Both the position numbers and the translations under genes were made by a program. Of a DNA stretch of 64,000 bases, positions 46,647 through 55,911 are shown piece by piece (position 1 is the first letter of the stretch; each line of letters starts with the position of its first letter). Source of the DNA: Methylococcus geothermalis (GTDB taxonomy: Bacteria > Pseudomonadota > Gammaproteobacteria > Methylococcales > Methylococcaceae); contig NZ_CP046565.1 of NCBI RefSeq assembly GCF_012769535.1, forward strand, positions 1,440,501 to 1,504,500, given 5' to 3'. The notes below the pieces were generated by a model. The model searched no databases. It was not told the DNA's origin and saw nothing but the letters and a program-made list of their open reading frames with translations.

Positions 46647-48347
46647 ATGCCATCCAGCATCCATGTGTCACGCCGCCGTTTTCTCCGCCAGACCGGTCTG
46701 GGTCTGTTCGCTCTCGCCGGGGTGCCGGCCTGGGCACAGGCCATGACCATGCCGACCGGCCCGAAGCTCAGCCCGAACAAGGCATCGCCCGCGTTCGTCC
46801 CGGACGTGGAAATCGAGCTGGTGGCACGCCAGTCCTCGGTGGCTATCCTGCCCGGCCAGCCGACGCGGGTTCAGCAGTACGTCGCACGCTTGGTGAAAGG
46901 CCCGGAAGGCACGTTGACCAACCTGCCGGGGTCTTACCTCGGCCCGGTGATGCGCCTGAGCAAGGGCCAGAAGGTGCGCATTCATTTCCGCAACGAGCTG
47001 TCCGAGCCGACCATCGCGCACTGGCACGGCATGCATGTTCCCGCGCTGATGGACGGCCACCCGATGTACGCGATGGATCCGGGAGAGACTTTCGTTTACG
47101 AATTCGAGGTGCTCAACCGTGCGAGTCTGAACATCTATCATCCGCATCCGCACGAGATGACCGGACGGCAGGTCTATCACGGCCTGGCCGGTGGCATCCT
47201 GGTGAACGACGAGGAAGAGGCGGCACTGGGCCTGCCCGCGGGGGAATACGAGATCCCCCTCGTGCTGCAGGACCGGCGCTTCGACGCCGACAACCAGCTC
47301 GTCTATGTCCGCCACATGCACGAGCGGATGATGGGGTTTCATGGCGATCGCATCCTGGTCAACGGCCGGCCGGACTTCGCGGTCGAGGTGGCGAGCCGGG
47401 CCTACCGGCTGCGCATCATGAACGGCTCGAACGCCCGCATCTACAAGCTGGGCTGGGACGACGGCACGCCCTTGACGGTCATCGGTACCGACGGCGGCTT
47501 GCTGGAGGCGCCGGAGGTCAAGCCCTATGTGATGCTCGCGCCGGGCGAGCGGCTGGACGTCTGGGCGGATTTCAGCGGGCGCGGGGTGGGTTCGCAGATG
47601 GTGATGCGGAGCCTGCCGTTTTCGGGTGCTCTCCCGATGATGGCGCGGCGGATGATGGGCGAGATGATGCACAGCTCCTTGCCGCTGGGCAGCGATTACC
47701 CGCTGTTCACGGTCCGGGTGACCCGGCGGGTGAGCGAAAGCCCCAGCCTGCCGAGGCGCCTTGCGAAGCTTTCCCGCTACACCCTGGCCGATACCGCCAA
47801 TCCGGACAAGCCGCTGCCTCTGGAGATTTCCGAAGGGCCGATGTCCATGCTGCTCAACCGTCGCCCGTATGCCCACGACGACCTGCAGCCGTTCGAGCGG
47901 ATTCCGCTGGGCAGCATTCAACTGCTGGAGATATTCCACGGCCACGGCCGTTCGGGAGAGGGCATGGAGCATGGCGGCGGGCCAGGCATGGGCATGCACG
48001 GTGGCATGGGCATGATGGGGCATCGCGGCATGGGGATGATGGGAGGACACGGCGGCGGCATGGAGGGTGGCATGGGCATGATGATGTCGATGGCGCATCC
48101 CATCCATCTGCACGGCCAGTCCTTCCAGGTCGTCAGCCGCACGGTGAGCGGCGCGGTGCTGGAGGACTATGCGAGCGTGCGTGAGGGCTTCGTCGACAGC
48201 GGCTGGAAGGACACCGTGCTGACGATGCCCGGCGAACGGATTCGCCTGATCAAGCCATTCCAGGACTTCAAGGGCCTGTTCATGTACCACTGCCACAACC
48301 TGGAGCACGAGGACATGGGTATGATGCGCGAGTTTTCCATCGAATGA
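46647..48347 (+). CDS. Tat-exported multicopper oxidase, CueO/CopA-like, with Met-rich insert
   Basis: Three-cupredoxin oxidase of 566 residues. SRRRFLRQTG (8-17) is a twin-arginine signal. Trinuclear copper ligands: HWHG (125-128), HPHPHEMTGRQVYHGLAGG, HPIHLHG (484-490) and HCH (548-550). Type 1 copper uses Cys549, His554 and Met559 in HCHNLEHEDMGMM. Residues about 440-482 are a Met/Gly/His insert with 15 Met, comparable in kind to the Met-rich region of CueO. Likely periplasmic Cu(I) oxidation and detoxification. AAGGAGGGG precedes the ATG, which overrides an 82-codon upstream extension. Confidence 0.9.
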   Translation: MPSSIHVSRRRFLRQTGLGLFALAGVPAWAQAMTMPTGPKLSPNKASPAFVPDVEIELVARQSSVAILPGQPTRVQQYVARLVKGPEGTLTNLPGSYLGPVMRLSKGQKVRIHFRNELSEPTIAHWHGMHVPALMDGHPMYAMDPGETFVYEFEVLNRASLNIYHPHPHEMTGRQVYHGLAGGILVNDEEEAALGLPAGEYEIPLVLQDRRFDADNQLVYVRHMHERMMGFHGDRILVNGRPDFAVEVASRAYRLRIMNGSNARIYKLGWDDGTPLTVIGTDGGLLEAPEVKPYVMLAPGERLDVWADFSGRGVGSQMVMRSLPFSGALPMMARRMMGEMMHSSLPLGSDYPLFTVRVTRRVSESPSLPRRLAKLSRYTLADTANPDKPLPLEISEGPMSMLLNRRPYAHDDLQPFERIPLGSIQLLEIFHGHGRSGEGMEHGGGPGMGMHGGMGMMGHRGMGMMGGHGGGMEGGMGMMMSMAHPIHLHGQSFQVVSRTVSGAVLEDYASVREGFVDSGWKDTVLTMPGERIRLIKPFQDFKGLFMYHCHNLEHEDMGMMREFSIE

Positions 48348-48350
48348 ACG

Positions 48351-48387
48351 AAGTTCGGACGGGACAAGGAGCGTCCTGCCCGAACTT
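48351..48387 (+). terminator. Hairpin at the 3' end of the multicopper oxidase gene
   Basis: AAGTTCGG pairs with CCGAACTT (8 bp), then a 3x3 internal loop and GGAC/GTCC. It starts four bases after the stop. Absence of a T tract makes it a weak intrinsic terminator or an mRNA 3'-end stabiliser. Confidence 0.4.
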
Positions 48388-48507
48388 GCGAGGCACGTCG
48401 TCTTTTCCTGCGCCCCCCAAGAACGCCGGTGAGCGTTGCCCACCGGTTTTCACACGATTGATCCCTCCCGGAGTTTGGTCTACGCATGTGGACTCGTTGT
48501 TGAATTG

Positions 48508-48535
48508 GTAAATACGACTCATTATCATTCGTATT
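48508..48535. promoter_or_regulatory. Fur-like dyad upstream of the haem/Calx-beta gene
   Basis: AATACGA (48511-48517) and TCGTATT (48529-48535) form a perfect inverted repeat around CTCATTATCAT. By hand, 48508-48526 matches the E. coli Fur consensus at 13 of 19 positions, including all of TCATTATC. It lies 70 bases before the ATG. Iron control of a haem protein would make sense, but another regulator could use the dyad. Confidence 0.4.
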
Positions 48536-48604
48536 GGACGGCATGTCAGTTTCACCGTTTGGATAGCCGTGCCTTTTCGATCAACAAGACCATGCGAGCC
48601 CCCT

Positions 48605-50410
48605 ATGAGATTTCACCGCCTTTTCCCGCCATCCTCTTTGGGTTGGTTGTGTGCTTTGATTCCGCTATGCCTGACTCCGGCGAATGCTGCACCGCCGGAC
48701 CCTTTCGAGGGATCGCGGCATATATTGACCGTGAAGTTCAACGTCAACCGGCCCGTTACGGACACGGAGGACCAATTCCGGGCCGTTCTCCAGCTCATGG
48801 ACGCCATCGACGGCGAAACGGCGGGCGTGGCCGAACATCACCCGGCCAAGGACGCCACCTGCGACCAGTGCCACGTCAAGGATTCCATCTCCGTGGACCA
48901 TGGCGGCCTGATGATCAATGAAGCGAGCCCGGCCAAGAGTTGTGAAAAGGCCGGCTGCCATAGCCTGACGGTGGCGGGGGAGATGCCGTTCTACGTCAAA
49001 CCGTTTGCATCGCTGGATGAAACCAAGAATGCCAAACTGGCGAAGCAGCGCCTCGCGGCGGCGCGGGATCTGTTGCAATACACCGCCTCGCTCAAGAATA
49101 GTGCGGTGGTGCGGCTGGGCGGATTGCCCAAGATCAGAGATTTTGCGATCGACATCCGCGCCCAGGACAAGCGCATCAACAACCTGACGCACGATGTGCC
49201 GCTGGTTTTCTTCGAGCCGAAAAATGCCTTCGAAGTGAAGAAAAACGGGGATTTGCTGCCCCAGTATGCCGCCGGTCTGTCGAACGAGGTGCTGTCCCTG
49301 GTGGCGCAGGACATGAGTGTCGCTACCCGGCTGGACGGGACGGTGGAAGCCAGGATGGCCAAGGCTTCCGATGTGTACAAGTACCTGTCGCTCGCGGATC
49401 GCGATCTGTCCATACAGCATCTGCTGACGAATTCGCAGCTCGTGCTGCGTTATCTGGCGACCCTGCCGGTCGATACCGCCGATTTCGTCTCGTCCCGGCT
49501 GGCGGAAGATTTTCCCGCTGCCGTGCTCAAGACGGACGCTACGGCCGGCGAGGCCGCGACCGGCCTTCGCCGCACCATCACCTGGGAAATTCCGGCGGCG
49601 GCCAATGACGGGGTGAAGGCCGCCACGATCATATTCCAGCGCAACGAGGAGGGCAGCCGGACCCAGCCCTCGACGCAATTGCAGTTCCAGCGGCTGGCCG
49701 GCTCCATGCGCGGCACCGCCGTCCGGATGCTCGAACTCTTCCAGGAACGTTATTCCGCGTTCGCCGCCGATCATGCCCGCTTCACGTTGACCTATCAGGC
49801 CAGCCAGGAGGCGGACAAGAGCCTGCTGACCACGGCGATCGGGAATTCCAGGGAAGCTGCGGCTGCGGGCGAACTCAGGCGGACTCTGGCGCACAACGAA
49901 AACACGGCCACTGGCACCCTGCCGGCGCCGGGCCAAGTGGGGGCGGCCCTCGGCGCCGCCAAGGAGATCGCGGCGGCGAATCCTGCCGTGATCCGCAGGC
50001 TCCGCAGCACGCTGCGCTTCAAGCCCGATCTGACGACCGTGTCCCAGATCAGCGGCGAGGTGCTATTGGGCTCGCTGCCCCGCGTCTGGGTGTCGGCTGG
50101 CCGGACCGAAGTTGCCGAAGGAAGCGGAGAGCGCTTGGTTTTCACCGTGTCTCGCGAGACGCCGACCGACAAGTCCTTGACCGTTCATCTGACGCTGGGC
50201 GGCAGCGCTCAGCCGGGCAAGGATTACCTCAAGCCCAAGCTTCGGGTCACCCTGCCAAAGGGCGTCGCCAGCGTGGACGTTTCGGTGAAGCTGCGCAACG
50301 ACCGCCTCGTCGAAGGGGCGGAAACGATGACCCTGGCCATTGCGGGAAGGAAGGAATACACCCGCTTGCCGGCCTCGGATGCAACGGTCACCATTGCCGA
50401 TGATGATTGA
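48605..50410 (+). CDS. Secreted protein with two haem-c motifs and a C-terminal Calx-beta domain
   Basis: A 601-residue exported protein with an unusual layout. Signal peptide to about residue 28 ([16 protein letters not shown]). Residues 78-119 look like a small multihaem module: His78-His79, CDQCH (86-90, CX2CH), His99, then CEKAGCH (113-119, CX4CH), enough His for bis-His ligation. Residues 130-490 match nothing I recognise. Residues 491-601 are a Calx-beta domain ([50 protein letters not shown]), usually calcium-binding and extracellular. A surface or periplasmic electron-transfer or adhesive role is inference. The start at 48605 gives the signal peptide; its ribosome site is weak. Confidence 0.8.
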   Translation: MRFHRLFPPSSLGWLCALIPLCLTPANAAPPDPFEGSRHILTVKFNVNRPVTDTEDQFRAVLQLMDAIDGETAGVAEHHPAKDATCDQCHVKDSISVDHGGLMINEASPAKSCEKAGCHSLTVAGEMPFYVKPFASLDETKNAKLAKQRLAAARDLLQYTASLKNSAVVRLGGLPKIRDFAIDIRAQDKRINNLTHDVPLVFFEPKNAFEVKKNGDLLPQYAAGLSNEVLSLVAQDMSVATRLDGTVEARMAKASDVYKYLSLADRDLSIQHLLTNSQLVLRYLATLPVDTADFVSSRLAEDFPAAVLKTDATAGEAATGLRRTITWEIPAAANDGVKAATIIFQRNEEGSRTQPSTQLQFQRLAGSMRGTAVRMLELFQERYSAFAADHARFTLTYQASQEADKSLLTTAIGNSREAAAAGELRRTLAHNENTATGTLPAPGQVGAALGAAKEIAAANPAVIRRLRSTLRFKPDLTTVSQISGEVLLGSLPRVWVSAGRTEVAEGSGERLVFTVSRETPTDKSLTVHLTLGGSAQPGKDYLKPKLRVTLPKGVASVDVSVKLRNDRLVEGAETMTLAIAGRKEYTRLPASDATVTIADDD

Positions 50411-50544
50411 TCGCCCGCCGGAAAGCCGGAGGCGGTGAAAAAGGCCGGCAGCGTGGCAATGGGAGGCAGGGGGGCATTAAAATCACTGCCTCCCGGCCTG
50501 CTCTCGCCGCCGGTTCCTCCCTACCATCCTTCGGCATTCTCTAT

Positions 50545-51747
50545 ATGCGTATCGGAACCCCAAATTCGCACTCCGCCGTCCGGGTGCTGCTCCTGGGCAG
50601 CGGTGAACTCGGTAAGGAAGTGGTGATCTCCTTGCAGCGCTATGGTGTCGAGGTGATCGCCGTCGACCGCTATCCCGGCGCCCCGGCGCACCAGGTTGCC
50701 CACCGCGCCCATGTCGTCGACATGACGGATGCGGCGGCGATCCGGACGCTCATCGAGCGCGAGCGTCCGCATTTCATCGTGCCGGAGATCGAGGCGATCG
50801 CCACCGATGCCCTTGCCGACATCGAGCGGCTGGGGCTGGCGAAGATCGTGCCCAATGCCCGTGCGGTGAGGCTCACCATGAACCGTGAAGGCATCCGGCG
50901 ATTGGCGGCGGAAGAACTGGGCCTGCCGACATCGCCCTATGCGTTTGCCGATTCCTGCGACGCCTTGGCCGAAGCGGCGGCGAAGATCGGTTTCCCCTGC
51001 TTCGTCAAACCCATCATGTCGTCCTCCGGCAAAGGCCAGTCGATGCTGAAGGGTCCCGACGATGTTGAAGCGGCCTGGGCCCATGCGAGGGAAGGCGGGC
51101 GGGTCAAAGCTTGCCGCGTCATCGTCGAAGGCAGGATCGAGTTCGATTTCGAGATCACCCTGCTGACGGTGCGTTCACCGACTCCGGCAGGCGATGCCGG
51201 GATAGCATTCTGCGAGCCGATCGGCCACCGCCAGCAGGGCGGGGATTATGTGGAAAGCTGGCAGCCGCAGCCCCTGAACCCGAAAGCCAGGGAGCGGGCC
51301 GAGGCGATTGCCCGCTCGGTAGTCGATGCTTTGGGGGGGCGAGGGCTGTTCGGTGTCGAACTGTTCGTCCGGGGCGACGAGGTCTGGTTCAGCGAAGTGA
51401 GCCCGCGCCCGCACGACACCGGGATGGTGACCATGATCAGTCAGGCGCAAAACGAATTCGAACTGCACGTCCGCGCGATCCTGGGGCTTCCGGTCGACAC
51501 CGCTTTAAGGCGCCCCGGTGCCAGCGCCGTGATTTACGGCGGGATGGCCGCGGAAGGCATCGCTTTCGAGGGACTGGAGCAGGCGTTGAGCGTGCCGGAA
51601 TCCGAGATTCGCCTGTTCGGCAAGCCGGAAGCGTTTCCGCGGCGGCGGATGGGCGTCGCTCTGGCGGCGGCGGATACGGTGGATGAGGCCCGGCGCCGGG
51701 CGGCTCAGGCGGCATCGGCGGTACGGCCGGTGGCGGTTCCGGCGTGA
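50545..51747 (+). CDS. purT: Formate-dependent phosphoribosylglycinamide formyltransferase
   Basis: ATP-grasp enzyme (GAR transformylase 2) that uses formate for the third step of purine synthesis; 400 residues. [21 protein letters not shown] starts it in part; [21 protein letters not shown] and [14 protein letters not shown] (ATP-binding loop) follow. [25 protein letters not shown] and [13 protein letters not shown] are PurT signatures. Free formate is a C1 intermediate in methylotrophs, so the choice of PurT would suit one. The in-frame extension upstream is not PurT-like. Confidence 0.95.
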   Translation: MRIGTPNSHSAVRVLLLGSGELGKEVVISLQRYGVEVIAVDRYPGAPAHQVAHRAHVVDMTDAAAIRTLIERERPHFIVPEIEAIATDALADIERLGLAKIVPNARAVRLTMNREGIRRLAAEELGLPTSPYAFADSCDALAEAAAKIGFPCFVKPIMSSSGKGQSMLKGPDDVEAAWAHAREGGRVKACRVIVEGRIEFDFEITLLTVRSPTPAGDAGIAFCEPIGHRQQGGDYVESWQPQPLNPKARERAEAIARSVVDALGGRGLFGVELFVRGDEVWFSEVSPRPHDTGMVTMISQAQNEFELHVRAILGLPVDTALRRPGASAVIYGGMAAEGIAFEGLEQALSVPESEIRLFGKPEAFPRRRMGVALAAADTVDEARRRAAQAASAVRPVAVPA

Positions 51748-51816
51748 GACTTGTCTGGATCGACGATGCGGTGGTATAACCGCGCTCGTTTTGATTCGAG
51801 AAAAAGACGGAAAAAC

Positions 51817-52440
51817 ATGCGGATAAAACGACGTCTTTGGATCGCGCTGATGCTGGGGGGGTTGCCGGCGGCGCAGGTTTCGGCAGATGTCTACAAGTTC
51901 GTCGACAAGAAGGGCCATGTCTATTACACCGACCGGCCCCAGCACAACGGCTACCGGCTGATCGCCACGACCAAGGTGGCCGGCAAACTGGGGTCGCCGC
52001 CGCCGCTGCCCGCCGTGGCGCGGCCCCATCGGGTGTCGGTTTCCCTCGAGCGGAACCGTGAAATCCTGGCGCCGCTGATCGCGGAAGTGGCCGAGCGCTA
52101 TCATCTCGACCCGCTGCTGCTGCATGCGATGATCCAGGCCGAGTCCGCATACAACGCTGAGGCGGTTTCAGGCAAGGGAGCGGTCGGACTGATGCAGTTG
52201 ATGCCCGACACCGCGGCGCGCTATGGCGTGCGGGACCGGACGGATCCGGTGGAGAACGTCCACGGCGGCGCCCGCTACCTGAGCGACCTCATCGGCATGT
52301 TCAACGACGTGAGTCTGGCGGTCGCTGCCTACAATGCCGGCGAGAACAACATCATCAAATATGGCAACCGGGTTCCGCCCTTCCCCGAAACCCAGGATTA
52401 CCTGAACCGGGTGATCGAGTACTACAATCGCCTGAACTGA
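51817..52440 (+). CDS. Small lytic transglycosylase with DUF4124 and SLT domains
   Basis: A 207-residue exported protein. After a basic signal peptide (residues 1-23) comes a DUF4124-like strand pair, DVYKFVDKKGHVYYTDRP. The SLT domain has AMIQAESAYNAEAVSGKGAV with the catalytic Glu, GLMQLMPDTAARYGV, ENVHGGARYLSDL and LAVAAYNAGENN. It is predicted to cut peptidoglycan in the periplasm. The ATG at 51817 follows GACGGA; an upstream frame lacks a signal. It stands between purT and the convergent maf gene. Confidence 0.9.
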   Translation: MRIKRRLWIALMLGGLPAAQVSADVYKFVDKKGHVYYTDRPQHNGYRLIATTKVAGKLGSPPPLPAVARPHRVSVSLERNREILAPLIAEVAERYHLDPLLLHAMIQAESAYNAEAVSGKGAVGLMQLMPDTAARYGVRDRTDPVENVHGGARYLSDLIGMFNDVSLAVAAYNAGENNIIKYGNRVPPFPETQDYLNRVIEYYNRLN

Positions 52441-52461
52441 GGCCGTACGGCAGCGGCCTCC

Positions 52462-53061
52462 TCAAACGACGGCTACGCCGCAGCGCCGCAGCAGTTCGGT
52501 GAGCAGAATGAGGGGCAGGCCGACCAAGGCATTCGGATCGTCGCCCTCGATGCGCTCCAGCAGGGCTATACCCAATCCTTCCGACTTGAAAGCGCCGGCG
52601 CAGTCGTAAGGTTGGTCGATCGCGACATAGCGCTCGATCAGGCGCCGGTCCAGGCGCCTGAAATGCACCCGGCAGCGGTCGAGGCCGGCATGGCTGATGC
52701 CGCGACGGGCGTCGTACACGCATAGTCCCGTCAGAAAAGTCACGATTTTCCCCGAGGCCTGCTGCAACTGGGCCACGGCGTTTTCGTGGTTTCCGGGTTT
52801 GCCCAGCCGCCGCTCTCCCAGAACGGCGACCTGATCCGAACCGATGATCAGGTGGTCGGGATAGGCTGGCGCCAGCGCCTGCGCCTTCTGGCACGACAGC
52901 CGCAAGGCAAGATCCGCCGGATCCTCGCCCGGCAAGGCAGACTCGTCGATGTTGGGCGACACCGGGGTAAAAGCCAGTCCGAGTTTGCTTAGCAATTCGC
53001 GGCGGTAGCTCGAACCGGAGGCAAGCACGAGCGGCTGCAGCGAAGGCGAGGAAGCCTGCAT
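52462..53061 (-). CDS. yceF: Maf-family nucleotide pyrophosphatase (YceF type)
   Basis: House-cleaning hydrolase, 199 residues, of the subgroup that hydrolyses 7-methyl-GTP. [19 protein letters not shown] is the family start. [11 protein letters not shown] carries the catalytic acidic residue and [14 protein letters not shown] follows. [24 protein letters not shown] and [13 protein letters not shown] complete the active site. It diverges from yceD, as in E. coli; the two start codons share one CATG. Confidence 0.93.
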   Translation of the reverse strand: MQASSPSLQPLVLASGSSYRRELLSKLGLAFTPVSPNIDESALPGEDPADLALRLSCQKAQALAPAYPDHLIIGSDQVAVLGERRLGKPGNHENAVAQLQQASGKIVTFLTGLCVYDARRGISHAGLDRCRVHFRRLDRRLIERYVAIDQPYDCAGAFKSEGLGIALLERIEGDDPNALVGLPLILLTELLRRCGVAVV

Positions 53062-53077
53062 GGCGGTGTTCCAAGCT

Positions 53078-53107
53078 TTGACAGAAGTTGGATTTGGCCT
53101 GTATTAT
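53078..53107 (+). promoter_or_regulatory. Near-consensus promoter for yceD-rpmF
   Basis: TTGACA (53078-53083), an 18-bp spacer and TATTAT (53102-53107). The predicted transcription start is within about three bases of the yceD ATG at 53117, and no ribosome site exists between them. Confidence 0.6.
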
Positions 53108-53116
53108 TGCACGATT

Positions 53117-53632
53117 ATGCTTCCCCACCTGCCTGAATTCGTCGATCCGCTGGATTTCGCGGACAAGCGTCGCCGGTTGGCGGGTGAGATGCCGCTGGCA
53201 CTGTTCGACCGTATCCAGGAGTTCTTGTTCGAGAAAGCCGGGAACATCAGGGTCGAGCTGGATTTCGGCAAGGACGGCCGAGGGTCGGTGGTGACCGGCC
53301 GAGTGGAAGCCGATCTCGTGCTGCAATGCCAGCTCTGCCTGGAGCCGCTGCCGTGGGCGGTGCGGTCGCCGGTGTCGCTGGGCGTGGTGGCTTCACTGGA
53401 GGAAGCCGATCGCCTGTCCGGGTCTTACGAGCCGCTGCTGTTCGACGGCGGAGCGCCGATTCGGCTGTCCGACCTGGTTCAGGACGAACTGGTCCTGGCC
53501 ATCCCGCTGATACCGCAGCATCCGAACTGCGGGGAGGCGGCGCATGGCGGACCGCGGCCGGCGGTCAGGCAAAGGGAAAACCCCTTTGCCGTGCTGGCGC
53601 AATTGAAAAACAACGATAGCAAGTCTTCTTAA
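53117..53632 (+). CDS. yceD: 23S rRNA accumulation protein YceD (DUF177)
   Basis: A 171-residue protein needed for normal 23S rRNA levels in related bacteria; it precedes rpmF almost everywhere. RVELDFGKDGRGSVVTGRVEA and LQCQLCLEPLPW carry the Cys-x2-Cys pair, and DLVQDELVLAIPLIPQHPNC the third Cys. ENPFAVLAQLK is the conserved C-terminus. The ATG at 53117 gives the usual N-terminus and lies at the predicted transcript 5' end, so the mRNA may be leaderless. Confidence 0.93.
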   Translation: MLPHLPEFVDPLDFADKRRRLAGEMPLALFDRIQEFLFEKAGNIRVELDFGKDGRGSVVTGRVEADLVLQCQLCLEPLPWAVRSPVSLGVVASLEEADRLSGSYEPLLFDGGAPIRLSDLVQDELVLAIPLIPQHPNCGEAAHGGPRPAVRQRENPFAVLAQLKNNDSKSS

Positions 53633-53641
53633 GGAGTCATC

Positions 53642-53836
53642 ATGGCTGTTCAGCAAAATCGCAAGACCCGTTCGAAGCGCGGCATGCGGCGGTCGCACGA
53701 CGCATTGAGCGCAAGTGCTCTGTCGGTCGAGTCCAATACCGGCGAAACCCATCTCCGCCACCATGTGAGCCCGGACGGTTACTACCGTGGTCGCCGTGTC
53801 GTCGCGCCGAAGCGCGGCGACGAAACCGAAGAATAA
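53642..53836 (+). CDS. rpmF: Large ribosomal subunit protein bL32
   Basis: Ribosomal protein L32, 64 residues: [20 protein letters not shown], then a Ser-rich centre and [14 protein letters not shown]. It lacks the zinc cysteines found in the C-plus form. AAGGAG precedes the ATG. It lies 9 bases after yceD. Confidence 0.97.
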   Translation: MAVQQNRKTRSKRGMRRSHDALSASALSVESNTGETHLRHHVSPDGYYRGRRVVAPKRGDETEE

Positions 53837-53912
53837 GCATCGACCTTTCGGTCTTGCGGTTTAGTATCCTCTCTTTGACTTTTGATGGCGGTGCATGCGG
53901 CGCGGTGACGGT

Positions 53913-54932
53913 ATGACGACCATCGCTTTGGACGCGATGGGTGGTGACCACGGACCTCAGGTCGTGGTGCCCGCGGCTTTGGACAGTCTGCAACGGAACC
54001 CGTTGCTGCGGCTCGTGCTGGTGGGCGACGAGACCGTGCTGCGCGGGTACCTCAAGGACGCCCCGGCCCGGTTTGGAGAACGGCTGAAGGTGCGCCATGC
54101 TTCTCAGGTGGTGGAAATGCACGACCAGCCATCCAAGGCGCTTCGCACCAAGAAAGACTCGTCGATGCGGGTGGCCATCGATCTGGTCAAGCAGGGGGAG
54201 GCCGATGCCTGCGTGAGCGCGGGGAATACCGGTGCGCTGATGGCAATCGCCAAATTCGTCCTGAAGACCATACCCGGCATCGACCGGCCGGCGATCATCG
54301 CTGCCGTGCCTTCCATGACAGGGCATACCCACGTGCTCGATCTCGGCGCGAATGTCGACTGTACCGCTGAGCACCTTTATCAGTTCGCCGTCATGGGCTA
54401 CGAATTGGTGCGGGCCGTGGAGGAGCGGGAGCACCCCACCGTCGGTCTCCTTAACATCGGCGAAGAGGAAATCAAGGGGAACGAACAGGTGAAGCGGGCC
54501 GCCGAACTGCTCAACGGAGCGCACGTCAATTTCGTCGGCTTCGTCGAGGGCAACGACATTTTCAAGGGCAGTGTCGACATCGTCGTGACCGACGGCTTCG
54601 TCGGAAACGTCGCGCTGAAAAGTAGCGAAGGCTTGGCGAAAATGATTTCCCATTTCATCAAGCGGGAATTTTCCAGCAGTTGGCTGACCAAGCTCGCCGG
54701 CCTGGTGGCGCTTCCCGTACTCAATGCCTTCAAGCGCCGGATCGATCCTCGCCAGTACAATGGCGCCAGCCTCCTCGGCCTGCGCGGCATCGTGATCAAG
54801 AGCCATGGCAACGCGGACCGCTTTTCCTTCGCCAACGCCGTCGCGATCGCAGTGAAAGAGGTCGAGAAAGCCGTCCCGGACCGCATCGGCGAGCGCGTGA
54901 CGGATGTCTTCGCCGCGAGGAACCTGGCGTGA
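53913..54932 (+). CDS. plsX: Phosphate acyltransferase PlsX
   Basis: Makes acyl-phosphate from acyl-ACP for phospholipid synthesis; 339 residues. [20 protein letters not shown] starts it; [32 protein letters not shown] and [17 protein letters not shown] are family signatures. [16 protein letters not shown] is near the active site. An ATG six codons upstream (53895) is an alternative start; neither has a strong ribosome site. The stop overlaps the fabH GTG. Confidence 0.95.
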   Translation: MTTIALDAMGGDHGPQVVVPAALDSLQRNPLLRLVLVGDETVLRGYLKDAPARFGERLKVRHASQVVEMHDQPSKALRTKKDSSMRVAIDLVKQGEADACVSAGNTGALMAIAKFVLKTIPGIDRPAIIAAVPSMTGHTHVLDLGANVDCTAEHLYQFAVMGYELVRAVEEREHPTVGLLNIGEEEIKGNEQVKRAAELLNGAHVNFVGFVEGNDIFKGSVDIVVTDGFVGNVALKSSEGLAKMISHFIKREFSSSWLTKLAGLVALPVLNAFKRRIDPRQYNGASLLGLRGIVIKSHGNADRFSFANAVAIAVKEVEKAVPDRIGERVTDVFAARNLA

Positions 54933-55894
54933 GCCGATACTCGCGCATTGCGGGCACCGGCGGTTATCTCCCCCGTGAGGTGGTGACCAACGACGACCTC
55001 GCCATGCGGGTCGAAACTTCGGACGAATGGATCGTCGAGCGGACCGGTATCCGCCGCCGTCATATCGCTGCTCCCGACGAAACCGCGTCCAGCATGGCTG
55101 AAATCGCTTCCCGGCAGGCATTGGAAGCGGCCGCCATCGATCCGCACGATCTCGATCTGATCATCCTCGCGACGAGTTCGCCGGACCGGGTCTTTCCCAG
55201 CACGGCGTGCCTGCTGCAGCAGCGGCTGGGTGTGCGTAGTTGCGCGGCTTTCGATGTGCAGGCGGCATGCTCGGGCTTCATATTCGCCTTGAGCATCGCC
55301 GATCAATACATTTCCGCCGGCAATGCCAACCGCGTCCTGGTGGTCGGCACCGAAGTCAATTCCCGTTCCGTAGACTGGGACGACCGCTCGACCTGCATTC
55401 TGTTCGGCGACGGTGCCGGTGCCGTGGTGCTCGAGTCTTCCACCGAGCCCGGCATCATGAGCACCCATATCCATTCCGACGGCCACTACCAGGACCTGCT
55501 GTATCTGCCCAATCCCGCCAGCAACGGCGAGGGAAGCGACGAAAGCCGCACCATTCGGATGCAGGGCAGCGAGGTTTTCAAGGTCGCAGTCAACACGCTC
55601 GGCCGCATCGTCGATGAAACCCTGGAGCAGAATGGCCTTCAGAAATCCGACGTGGACTGGCTGGTGCCCCACCAGGCCAATATCCGCATCATCGCGGCGA
55701 CCGCGAAAAAGCTCCAGTTGCCCATGGAGCGCGTCGTCGTGACGGTGGACGAGCAAGGCAATACCTCTTCCGCCTCAATTCCTCTTGCATTCGACGAGGC
55801 CGTTCGCGACGGCCGCATCAGGCGCGGGCAAACCGTGCTGATGGAAGCCTTTGGCGGCGGGTTCGCCTGGGGTTCCGCTCTTCTGCGCTATTAA
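54929..55894 (+). CDS. fabH: Beta-ketoacyl-ACP synthase III
   Basis: Starts fatty-acid synthesis by condensing acetyl-CoA with malonyl-ACP; 321 residues. Catalytic triad: Cys114 in [10 protein letters not shown], His in [12 protein letters not shown], Asn in [26 protein letters not shown] is the CoA-binding start. GTG start in a GTGA overlap with plsX; a longer frame in this register runs inside plsX and is not used. Confidence 0.97.
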   Translation: MSRYSRIAGTGGYLPREVVTNDDLAMRVETSDEWIVERTGIRRRHIAAPDETASSMAEIASRQALEAAAIDPHDLDLIILATSSPDRVFPSTACLLQQRLGVRSCAAFDVQAACSGFIFALSIADQYISAGNANRVLVVGTEVNSRSVDWDDRSTCILFGDGAGAVVLESSTEPGIMSTHIHSDGHYQDLLYLPNPASNGEGSDESRTIRMQGSEVFKVAVNTLGRIVDETLEQNGLQKSDVDWLVPHQANIRIIAATAKKLQLPMERVVVTVDEQGNTSSASIPLAFDEAVRDGRIRRGQTVLMEAFGGGFAWGSALLRY

Positions 55895-55911
55895 TAAAAA
55901 GACGTTTTGCA

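Larger units (their letters stand above)
48348..48604. other. Gap between the multicopper oxidase and the haem/Calx-beta gene
   Basis: 257 bases. A hairpin AAGTTCGG/CCGAACTT (48351-48387, with inner GGAC/GTCC) directly follows the oxidase stop but has no T run. An AT-rich block near 48500-48535 carries a Fur-like dyad. Confidence 0.6.

Noticed and set aside
46668-48443. 591-codon leftward frame rich in His, Gln and Ala opposite the multicopper oxidase
   Set aside because: The His-rich look arises from reading the Met-rich oxidase sequence (ATG) backwards as CAT. The forward frame has copper ligands and a Tat signal.
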